DNA of 64,000 nucleotides from Bromus sterilis (taxonomy: Eukaryota > Streptophyta > Magnoliopsida > Poales > Poaceae), in contig OX465600.1 in NCBI GenBank assembly GCA_950022295.1, forward strand, positions 305,546,031 through 305,610,030, read 5' to 3'. Positions 55,746 to 64,000 of this stretch are shown here, one piece after another. The stretch's first letter is position 1. Each line of letters begins with the position of its first letter. The position numbers were made by a program, and so were the translations under genes. The notes beneath the pieces are model-generated. The model was not told where the DNA came from and did no database searches. It saw only the letters and a list, made by a program, of their open reading frames with translations.

Positions 55746-57509
55746 GTACCCATGGCTCATTTTTCGCGGTGAAGTTTGCGCCCGCAGACTTGGATTTGGT
55801 TTCGGGTATAACCATGGTGGTGAAGTACCGGTCTTCTTTTACGACGCTCTTGGCCCATCTCACACGGAACATCGACACCTTCTCTCCACAGTAGTCAAGC
55901 TCCCATATGTCCTCGATCCTTCCATAGAATCTTTCCTTGACGTCATCGGTGTAGAATATCCCCGTTACCCCTGAGTTCTGGTAATCGCAGTTATTGTCCT
56001 TTTCCTCCATGTAAAATGTGTAGCCACTGATATCATACGCTTGATAGGTCATCAGGTTGCGTGCGGCACCCTGTATCAAGGTGAATATAATCTTTTCTTC
56101 CTCGGAAGCGTTCCTTCGCGGGGGATTAGCACGAAGCTCGTCCCTGAACCAAGTCATGAAACCGGAGTTGTGCTATTTGATTAGCCATGGATCTCGGTCC
56201 GTTATCTGCAGGCCCTGGTCACTGTACTTCTTCCTGATTAAATCCTTGTGCTTTACTATCCAAGGATCGACCAGCTGGATGTGTTGTAGCGCGACTAGGC
56301 TTGCTCTTTCAAAGTCGATGTCTCGACCGGCAAAGTTGACATGCATTGCGCGGCTTCCCTCGTGGTGACCACACACATCGGTCCTGCGAAAGTGCTTGTT
56401 GACGGCCAGACCAACAGGGTTCTCGGTGTTGAGATAATTCGTGCAAAAAGAGATGCACTCTTCGGTTAGAAAGCCCTTCGCTATGCTTGCATCTGGACGG
56501 GACCTGTTACGAACGTATTTTTTGATGTGTCCATTCATCCTTTCGAACGGCATCATGCTGCACAGAAATGCAGGACCGAGTTGGACGATATCCTCCACGA
56601 CGTGGATCAGCAGATGCACCATAATGTCGAAGAACGTGGGCGGGAAATAGATCTCAAGCTCGCATAGTATGAGCACGATCTCCTCCTGTAGCCATTTGAG
56701 TTGCGTAGCGCAAATCGACTTCCGGGAGATGACGTCAAAAAAGTTTTCAGCAAGTAGTCGATTTCTTTGCCGCTCCTTCGAGCTGGGGGTGCTCGGAGCT
56801 CCTCGCTTCCATCGAACAGATGTCCCTGTTTTCTCCACGCGTGTTTCTTGGGAATCCACCTCCGAGACCCTTGGAACACGGTTTTTGAAGATCCAGGATC
56901 TTTTGGTAGCTGGCGGTACGTTGTATTATCCATGCACCTAACGCATGCACAGAATCCTTGGACCACCTGCCCTGAGAAATATCCGTATCCGAGATAGTCG
57001 TGCACCGTCGTGATCACCGCGGCTTTCATTGTGAAATATTCTTTTGTCGCGGCGTCCCACGTATTGACTCCGTCTTTTCATAACGTTTCTAGCTCCTCTT
57101 TCAACAGCTGCAGATATAGATTGAGGTCCGTACCTAATTGTTTCGGCCGTTGAACTAGCATACACATTGTTATGTACTTTTTCTTCATGCACTTCCAGGG
57201 GGGAAGGTTGTATATGCATACAAACACGGGCCAGGTACTGTGTGTGCTGCTCTGGCCGCCAAACGGATTGACTCCATCGGCACACACACCAATCCTGAGG
57301 TTCCTTGGTTCTTTCCCAAAATCTGGGTATTCGAGGTCCAACGCAGTCCATTGGCTACCATCTGAAGGGTGCCTCAGCATGTCCTCCTTTTCCGGATCCG
57401 GGTTCGGGTCATCCTCTTTTAGCTTCTTTCTATCCGCGTGCCAGGTCATGAGCTTTGCTTCCTCGGGATCCACGAAATACCTCTGCAGACGAGGAGTGAT
57501 CGGAAAGTA
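55746..57509 (-). pseudogene. CACTA (En/Spm) TNP2-type transposase remnant
   Basis: Minus-strand pieces appear in the normal order of plant CACTA transposases. From 57509 there is PRLQRYFVDPEEAKLMTWHA and LRIGVCADGVNPFGGQSS, then (about 57029-56760) AVITTVHDYLGYGYFSGQVV, CVRCMDNTTYRQLPKD and a DPGSSKTVFQGSRRW stretch. Next, 56859-56173 holds the DUF4218 region (LPPTFFDIMVHLLIHVVEDI-like sequence, MMPFERMNGHIKKYVRNRSR). Finally, 56157-55746 holds DUF4216 (YYCGEKVSMFRVRW-like sequence, DIWELDY). Frames change several times. The left end is cut by the Gypsy LTR and the right by the Angela-like LTR. Confidence 0.87.
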
Positions 57510-59513
57510 TGTAGGGGAACGCAACAGAAAACAAAAATTTTCGGTATAGCGAGCACGCCCAGGACCACTATGGAGACGCATACAAGGTTTTGATCTGATC
57601 GTTACCGACTCGTAGCGCAGCGGGAAGTAGAGTCGATGAAGATCGTCGGTGCAGATCCCCGCAGCTAGGATTTACAACCTCCCAACCGCGAGAATGTATT
57701 CCCTCGTCTGCCCCACGAACAGCGCTCCGGGAGGCGGTCGGACAGTCCCTCGGACGATGTCACGGACAGCCCTTCGGGAGGACCCTCGAAACTCGATCTG
57801 TAACTCGGACAGCCCTTCGGGAGGACCCTCGAAACTCGATCTGTAACTCGGACAGCCCTTCGGGAGGCACACTCGAACTAAGATCGAAACAACGACCTCT
57901 CTAGCAAGTTGCACACATACGGTGTCAGCTATCCAGCAGGGCTTCGCCGTCCAGAACTAGTTCCTGCCGGAACCCAGACAGCCTTTCGGCTCTACGAAAC
58001 TCTTTCGTGTGAGGGAGAGAAGAAGCCAGATAATTGCATGGCATGTGATGAGAACTCAAGTGAGAGCTTGGATCAAGGATATGGGGCTGCCCTCACACCT
58101 CTATTTATAGGAAACCCAAGGGGGCTTTCTTGGCTCCCAAGTCCTTCTAGAAGGCTTTCCAAAAATATCTCAAGTAGTACTTTTTACTATTCATGACACC
58201 ACTTTTTCGCGTCCGAAAAATCCGAAAATATTTTTGTGGGTCTTAGAATAATTCCAACACCCACCAAAATGATTTTCGGCGCGTTCCGAAACAATTCCAG
58301 ATTAGTGATTTTCATCTGCGAAAAGCAACCTAAGCATTTCCGGCAGCTCCGGAACATTTCCGGCAGCTCCGAAATATTTCCGAAAAAAATATTTTAATCT
58401 TTTCTCCAGAAAAATTCCAGAAGTTACCAGAACAATTCTGGCACTCTCCAAAATTACCAGGTGCTCTCCGAAACCTTTTCGGCTTAGTGGTTTACCCCGA
58501 AACAACTTTTCGGTTTTCTCTCTCGGAACTTTTCCGCCGTCTCCGAAACCTTTCCGGTGACTTTATCTCAGACTCCCTGTCTAGTATTCAACAGATAGAT
58601 GACCCTTAAGCGTGTGACCCTGTAGGTTCGATGAAGTATAGACATGACCGGAACACTTTCCGATCAATGATCAATAGCGGAACCGAGGACATCCATATTG
58701 ATCCCTATACCCATACGAAGAATTATTCGAGTGAACCTTTAGTTGCTGTGTGCTATTCCTGTTGCTTCGCGATATATTACAAATACCCGAGGTGAGACTT
58801 ATTGGCATCCCCGTGAATCAACAACTTGTCCACTATGCCGGTTACCTCGTTCCTGGTATTGTTCTCTTTTCTCGTTCCCGCGTTCCGGCATCCCTGTGAT
58901 CAAATCACACTGTGTCTGGCCAGACGATGGTGGATACCGTAACACCGAGAGGGCCCTAAGAATATCTCTCCAACGACGGAGGAGCAAATCCCAATCTCGA
59001 GCTACCTAGTTCCTTGTCATACTTTTCCGTGAACCCGCAAGCTGCCGTAATAGCCACCCTTTTACAGATGACGTTTAACAAAACCCCAAAGTTCACGAAG
59101 CAAGTACGAAGGAACTCGATACTCTCATGGTCTAAGGAATTATGCAAACGCACAACTTTCTCTGTGTTATTAACCATTAACTTGTGACGAATGTATCTCA
59201 TAGCATAACATCAATTCGGGTCGATTCAACACAAATGTTCTTCTAACATTGTGCCCTCAACATTGCCGGCATAGACATGCCCATGATCAGGAAAACAGGA
59301 TCATCATGCAATACATGAGCCAGTCTTAGAGGCATGACTAGGAATACATTTTACTGTTTATTATACCACACGTGCACATGAGTTTCCCTCCGAGCCTCGT
59401 GGATATTGCAGACTCGAGAATCATTGCAGTTATAGCATGGAACATAAACATTCATTACAAACTCGGAGATACAAAATAACTGTTATCACTGCCTCTAGGG
59501 CATATCTCCTACA
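57510..59513 (-). repeat. 3' LTR of the Angela-like Copia element
   Basis: On minus, the LTR begins TGTAGGAGATATGCCCTAGA at 59513 and ends TGCGTTCCCCTACA at 57510, 2,004 bp, closely resembling the Angela/BARE/WIS group of Triticeae. Inside, near 57740-57860, the phrase tcggacagcccttcgggagg is repeated several times. Its outer flank is CACTA transposase sequence; the 5-bp target copy here would be AAGTA, whose partner lies outside the window. Confidence 0.88.
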
Positions 59514-59524
59514 GACTCCCACTT
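59514..59524 (-). other. Polypurine tract of the Angela-like element
   Basis: AAGTGGGAGTC on minus, directly next to the 3' LTR, serves as primer for plus-strand DNA synthesis. Confidence 0.8.
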
Positions 59525-59544
59525 GCACTAGAGTCATAATCCAG

Positions 59545-62500
59545 TTACATGGCTTCCCTAACACCAATGGCTATCCGGTGCTGCTCATGCTTTGCTCGTG
59601 GTAGAGGCTTTGTCATCGGGTCTGACACGTTCAGATCCGTGTGAACTTTGCGTACTTTCACTAAACCCGCTTCGACATGATGTCGAATGAGTTTATATTT
59701 GCGTTCAATATGTCTTGTCTTATGGTGCGAACTTGGCTCCCTTGCCTGAGCCACGGCGCCACTATTATCACAATAGATCTCCACCGGGTCCAGAGCACTT
59801 GGAACCACACCAAGGTCTTCAAGAAATTGCTTGATCCATACCGCCTCTTTGGAGGCTTCTGAAGCAGCAACATATTCCGCCTCTGTCGTAGAATCCGCCA
59901 CAGTCTTTTGTTTGGAACTTTTCCAATCAACTGCGCCGCCGTTCAATATGAAAACATAGCCTGATTGAGATTTGAAGTCATCTGGGTCAGTCATGAAGCC
60001 TGCATCAGTGTAACCACTTACAATGAGCTCTTCATCACCTCCGTACACAAGGAGTAAATCCTTGGTCCGTTTGAGGTACTTAAGAATACCCTTGACTGCG
60101 GCCCAGTGTTCCAATCCTGGATCACTTTGGTACCGGCTGCTAACACTTAGCGCATATGAAACGTCCGGTCTTGTACATAGCATGGCATACATAATAGAAC
60201 CAACTGCCGAGGCATATGGAACATCATTCATTTGTACTCGCTCATCGAGAGTCCGAGGACACTGATTCTTGCAAAGCACTGTGCCAGGTGACATGGGGAG
60301 TAGGCCTTTCTTGGAGTTCTCCATGTTGAACCTTTTCAACACCTTGTCAATGTACGTGCTTTGGCTAAGCGCTATCAGGCGTCTTGATCTATCTCTATAG
60401 ATCCTAATGCCCAATACATATGCCGCTTCGCCTAAGTCTTTCATTGAAAAACTCCTTTTCAATGAGTCTTTTATTTCGCCAAGGAAATTCACATCATTTC
60501 CAATCAACAATATGTCATCCACATACAAGATTAGAAATGCTTTTGCGCTCCCACTAAACTTCTTGTAAACACAAGATTCTTCGTCATTCCTGATGAAGCC
60601 AAACCGTTTGACTACTTCATCAAAATGAATGTTCCAGCTCCTTGATGCTTGCTTCAGACCATAAATGGCTTTCTGAAGCTTGCATACCTTTTTAGCATCC
60701 TTATGAATGACAAAACCTTCTGGCTGTATCATGTATACATCCTCTTTGAGGTTTCCATTTAGGAAAGCCGTTTTGACGTCCATCTGCCATATTTCATAGT
60801 CGAAATAAGCAGCAATTGCTAGTAATATCCGTACAGACCTAAGCATAGCTACTGGCGAGAACGTCTCGTCGTAGTCCACTCCTGGAACTTGCGTGAACCC
60901 TTTCGCGACAAGTCTAGCTTTGTGGATAGTAATGTTACCATCCGCGTCCGTCTTTCTTTTGAAAATCCATTTACAACCAATGGGCTTTACGCCTTCTGGA
61001 AGTTCTTCCAAGTTCCAAACTTGGTTTTCGTACATGGATTCCATCTCGGATTTCATGGCTCTGTGCCATTCCCTTGAGCTGGGGCCCGCCATCGCTTCTT
61101 TGTAGTGCGCAGGTTCATCGTCTTCAAGAATGAAGATTTCATCATGAAACCACTCAGGTGGCTGGACAGCCCTACCTGATCTACGCGGTTCAGTTACAAC
61201 ATTGTCTGAAGTTTTTGCATTATATGCGACAACTTCCGGCTCGGTTGTAGGGATAATTTGCGGAATTACTTCCGGTTCTTTAGCCATAGCAACGGTCGCC
61301 GAAGATTCACTAATCTCATTAAGTTGTACTGTCCTCCCACTTACTTCTTTGGCGAGAAACTCTTTCTCAAGAAAGACTCCGCTTTTAGCGACAAACACTT
61401 TGTGCTCGGAGGGTAGGTAGAAGGAATACCCAATTGTTTCTTTTGGATAACCTACAAAGTTACATTTGTCTGATCTGGGATCGAGTTTGGTTGGTTGTAA
61501 ACGTTTTACAAGTACCTCACATCCCCAAATTTTAAGGTGCGACAAACTGGGTTTCTTCCCATTCCACATCTCATGTGGTGTCGTTTCAACAGACTTAGAC
61601 GGTGCTCGGTTTAGTGTGTGAGCGGCAGTTTCTAGTGCGTGACCCCAAAAAGATATCGGCAGATCTGTAAGAGACATCATCGACCTTACCATGTCTAACA
61701 AGGTTCGGTTACGTCTTTCCGATACTCCATTTCGCTGTGGAGTTCCGGGAGGCGTAAGCTGTGAAACGATTCCACGGTCACTTAGATGTTGGCCAAACTC
61801 ATGACTAAGGTATTCGCCTCCGCGATCAGACCGCAGAAACTTAATCTTTTTGTCACGATGATTTTCTACCTCATTCTGAAATTCCTTGAACTTTTCAAAG
61901 GTTTCTGACTTATGCTTCATCAAGTAGATGTAGCCATACCGACTTAAATCATCAGTAAAAGTCACGAAGTAGAAATACCCACCCCGTGCGGCTGTGCTCA
62001 TTGGACCACATACATCACTATGTATTATTTCCAATAATTCACCCGCCCGTTCAGGATGACCCTTGAACGGCATCTTGGTCATTTTTCCCATTAGACAAGC
62101 TTCACATGTGTCAAATGATTCAAAATCAAAGGACGGTAAAACTCCATCTCTTTGGAGTCTTTGCATGCGTTTCTTTCCGATGTGGCCAAGCCGACAGTGC
62201 CACAAATAAGTGGTTGTGGTATCAACCTTCTTAAGGCGTTTAGCATTCATGTTAAAGACATCATTTTCACATTCAAGATTTAGTATGAAAAGGCCCCCAA
62301 CAATGGGTGCAAATCCATAAAACATATCCTTACAATAAAGTGAACAACCATTGTTCTCAGACTTGTACGAATACCCATCGTGTACTAAACATGATCCAGA
62401 GATAATGTTTCTACACAATAGTGGAACAAAATAACATTTATTTAGCTCTAAGATAAATCCTGAAGGGAGACGTAGAGGCATAATGCCGACGGCTTGAGCG

Positions 62501-63507
62501 GCGATCCCAGCGCCGTTCCCGACGCGCATCATGACTTCATTCTTTTCTAGCTTGCGGACCTTCTGCAGTCCCTGTATCGAGTTGCAAATGTGAGCAACCG
62601 ATCCGGTATCAAATACCCAAGACTTAGAATTTTCGCTAGCAAGCAAAACATCAATGACATTAACTTGTATAACAATTATACCTTTTCCGGTTTTCCCGGA
62701 CTTCTTATCGGCCAGATACTTCTTGCAGTTTCTCTTCCAGTGTCCTGTGCCCTTGCAGTAGAAGCACTCAGTTTCATTCTTGGCTCCGCCCTTAGAGTTG
62801 CTTTGGGAGCCGGTCTTACCGGCACCCTTGCCCTTCTTTGGCTTGCCTTTCTTTTTGAAACTGGCGGTTTTATTCACAAGCAACACTTGCTTGTGATTTT
62901 TCCGCAGTCCTTCTTCCACAGTTTTCAGCATGGCGAGCACCTCTTCTGGTGTTTTCTCCATCCCACTCATGTTGTAATTCATGACAAAACCGTTGTAAGA
63001 CGGGGGGAGTGAAGAAAGCATCATGTCCATCATATGGGATGCTGGAATTGGAAATTCCAGGGTTTTAAGCCTTTCAGCATAGCCAATCATTTTGACTATG
63101 TGTTCGCCAACTGAACCGCCCTCAGCCATCTTTAAATTCATCAAGATATTCATGATATCAAAACGTTCAGACCTTGCGGTTTCCTTGTACAGAGCATCCA
63201 ATTCCCGGATCATATCACGGGGTTTATGGAATTCAAAACGTTTTTGGAGCTCTGGACTCATGCAAGCTAGCATGAGGCACTGTACTGCGTTGTGATCATC
63301 ATCCTGAGTGGCCCAGACATTTTGTTCATCTTCCGAGGCACCTGCCGCCGGTTTAGCTGGAAGAGCTTTTTCAAGCACATAGATTTTCTTAGCGCTCCTG
63401 AGGACAATCCTCAGGTTACGGACCCAGTCCGCATAGTTGTTTCCAGTCGCAGCTAACTTTTCTTTCTCTAACAATGGCCCCAAGTTGAAAGCGGTGTTGC
63501 GAGCCAT
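59545..63507 (-). CDS. Angela-like Copia polyprotein, uninterrupted
   Basis: A single frame of 1,320 residues from the ATG at 63505-63507 (MARNTAFNLGPLLEKEKL); longer extension to 63537 would need a GTG start. Domains in order: gag with NNYADWVRNLRIVL; zinc knuckle CFYCKGTGHWKRNC; protease WVFDTGSVAHICNS; integrase zinc region LWHCRLGHIGKKRM ... CEACLMGKM and core IHSDVCGPM, FTDDLSRYGYIYLM and LRSDRGGEYLS; RT with KARLVAKGFTQVPGVDYDE, QMDVKTAFLNG and YVDDILLIGND; RNase H with SGYTDAGFM, DSTTEAEYVAA, YCDNSGAVAQA and LNVSDPMTKPLP. All catalytic residues I can check are present, so the element may still be competent or is a recent insertion. Confidence 0.93.
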   Translation of the reverse strand: MARNTAFNLGPLLEKEKLAATGNNYADWVRNLRIVLRSAKKIYVLEKALPAKPAAGASEDEQNVWATQDDDHNAVQCLMLACMSPELQKRFEFHKPRDMIRELDALYKETARSERFDIMNILMNLKMAEGGSVGEHIVKMIGYAERLKTLEFPIPASHMMDMMLSSLPPSYNGFVMNYNMSGMEKTPEEVLAMLKTVEEGLRKNHKQVLLVNKTASFKKKGKPKKGKGAGKTGSQSNSKGGAKNETECFYCKGTGHWKRNCKKYLADKKSGKTGKGIIVIQVNVIDVLLASENSKSWVFDTGSVAHICNSIQGLQKVRKLEKNEVMMRVGNGAGIAAQAVGIMPLRLPSGFILELNKCYFVPLLCRNIISGSCLVHDGYSYKSENNGCSLYCKDMFYGFAPIVGGLFILNLECENDVFNMNAKRLKKVDTTTTYLWHCRLGHIGKKRMQRLQRDGVLPSFDFESFDTCEACLMGKMTKMPFKGHPERAGELLEIIHSDVCGPMSTAARGGYFYFVTFTDDLSRYGYIYLMKHKSETFEKFKEFQNEVENHRDKKIKFLRSDRGGEYLSHEFGQHLSDRGIVSQLTPPGTPQRNGVSERRNRTLLDMVRSMMSLTDLPISFWGHALETAAHTLNRAPSKSVETTPHEMWNGKKPSLSHLKIWGCEVLVKRLQPTKLDPRSDKCNFVGYPKETIGYSFYLPSEHKVFVAKSGVFLEKEFLAKEVSGRTVQLNEISESSATVAMAKEPEVIPQIIPTTEPEVVAYNAKTSDNVVTEPRRSGRAVQPPEWFHDEIFILEDDEPAHYKEAMAGPSSREWHRAMKSEMESMYENQVWNLEELPEGVKPIGCKWIFKRKTDADGNITIHKARLVAKGFTQVPGVDYDETFSPVAMLRSVRILLAIAAYFDYEIWQMDVKTAFLNGNLKEDVYMIQPEGFVIHKDAKKVCKLQKAIYGLKQASRSWNIHFDEVVKRFGFIRNDEESCVYKKFSGSAKAFLILYVDDILLIGNDVNFLGEIKDSLKRSFSMKDLGEAAYVLGIRIYRDRSRRLIALSQSTYIDKVLKRFNMENSKKGLLPMSPGTVLCKNQCPRTLDERVQMNDVPYASAVGSIMYAMLCTRPDVSYALSVSSRYQSDPGLEHWAAVKGILKYLKRTKDLLLVYGGDEELIVSGYTDAGFMTDPDDFKSQSGYVFILNGGAVDWKSSKQKTVADSTTEAEYVAASEASKEAVWIKQFLEDLGVVPSALDPVEIYCDNSGAVAQAREPSSHHKTRHIERKYKLIRHHVEAGLVKVRKVHTDLNVSDPMTKPLPRAKHEQHRIAIGVREAM

Positions 63508-64000
63508 TTGATCTACAACGGTAAACACAAGTTTCACTTAGACTTTGTTCATAATGATTTTTGCACTAGTGAATAAACAATTTTATTCTAAAGTGTGCTC
63601 CCACTTAAATCAATATCTCTCAAAATTGATTATGAGTGATTCAAGATCCAAATATCAATACAACGCCATAGAATCATCATCTCATGACGAGGATTTTGAT
63701 TTGGTAGGCCAACTTGCCGATCACATCTCTATGTGACTCTTGTTCATCTTTCGATGCGTGTGTTCCGAGCTCAGGACGATCCTGCCATGAACGTCAAGAC
63801 AACCAAGTGATCCTGCTGCGAGGTCTGACCTCACCCGCCTTACATTTCTCCAATCGTTCGTACCCATGCATCCATGGCGCACCCCGAGAGTATAGATGCT
63901 GTGACGGCGCTACACTTGGGAGAACACTAACTACTTGATATTTTAAGTGAGAGATCACCCTAATAAAAAGCGACTACCGCGCAATCAAGAAGGGTGCAAC
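63508..64000 (-). other. Angela-like 5' leader
   Basis: Untranslated leader between the gag start and the primer site, which lies beyond the window. The short plus-strand frames here have no domain. It contains the phrase gtgctcccacttaaatcaat, similar to leaders of this family. Confidence 0.7.

Noticed and set aside
63504..63537. Start of the Angela-like polyprotein at 63537
   Set aside because: That codon is GTG; the ATG ten codons downstream gives the conserved MARNTAF start.

Overview
The window looks like intergenic DNA from a large-genome grass, most likely tribe Triticeae (wheat, barley, rye or Aegilops). The evidence is dense nested LTR retrotransposons (an Angela-like Copia, a Sirevirus-like Copia, a Gypsy), CACTA elements with taccggt-rich ends, Stowaway and Tourist MITEs, Helitrons and 5'-truncated LINEs, with a few host gene remnants between them. 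No bacterial, viral or CRISPR feature was seen. Species and chromosome cannot be read from the sequence.

Layout. 1-5735: 3' part of a Sirevirus-like Copia element (copy E1), with a broken pol end, an extra spliced ORF, repeated polypurine tracts and the 3' LTR. 5736-6955: 3' part of a LINE. 6956-40849: a gene-remnant region. It holds a terpene synthase pseudogene with an orphan copy of its first exon (10.6-18.2 kb), a truncated LEA/SMP seed maturation gene (19.1 kb), a complete 3-kb CACTA element (19.7-22.8 kb), a Helitron, a LINE remnant, AT-rich and tandem repeats, a degenerate 2-isopropylmalate synthase-like gene (29.4-31.1 kb), a minisatellite, a frameshifted DUF247 gene (33.4-34.8 kb, minus) and an intact two-exon jacalin-related lectin gene (38.1-38.7 kb, minus). 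40850-43198: 5' part of a LINE. 43199-50790: 5' LTR, gag and pol of a second copy of the same Copia element (E2), cut off at 50790. 50791-55745: minus-strand Gypsy fragment with one LTR. 55746-57509: minus-strand CACTA TNP2-type transposase remnant. 57510-64000: minus-strand Angela-like Copia with an uninterrupted polyprotein; its 5' LTR lies beyond the window.

The main structural point is that the two LINE halves (43198 and 5736) are complementary parts of one LINE split by one Copia insertion with target-site duplication GTTTC. They appear in permuted order, 37 kb apart, and E1 and E2 overlap by 2.1 kb at roughly 1% divergence. This fits a head-to-tail duplication with a period of about 48.66 kb, or else an assembly-order error. 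No new defence or metabolic system was found. The lectin gene is the only host gene that looks intact, and the Angela-like polyprotein the only intact large element ORF.
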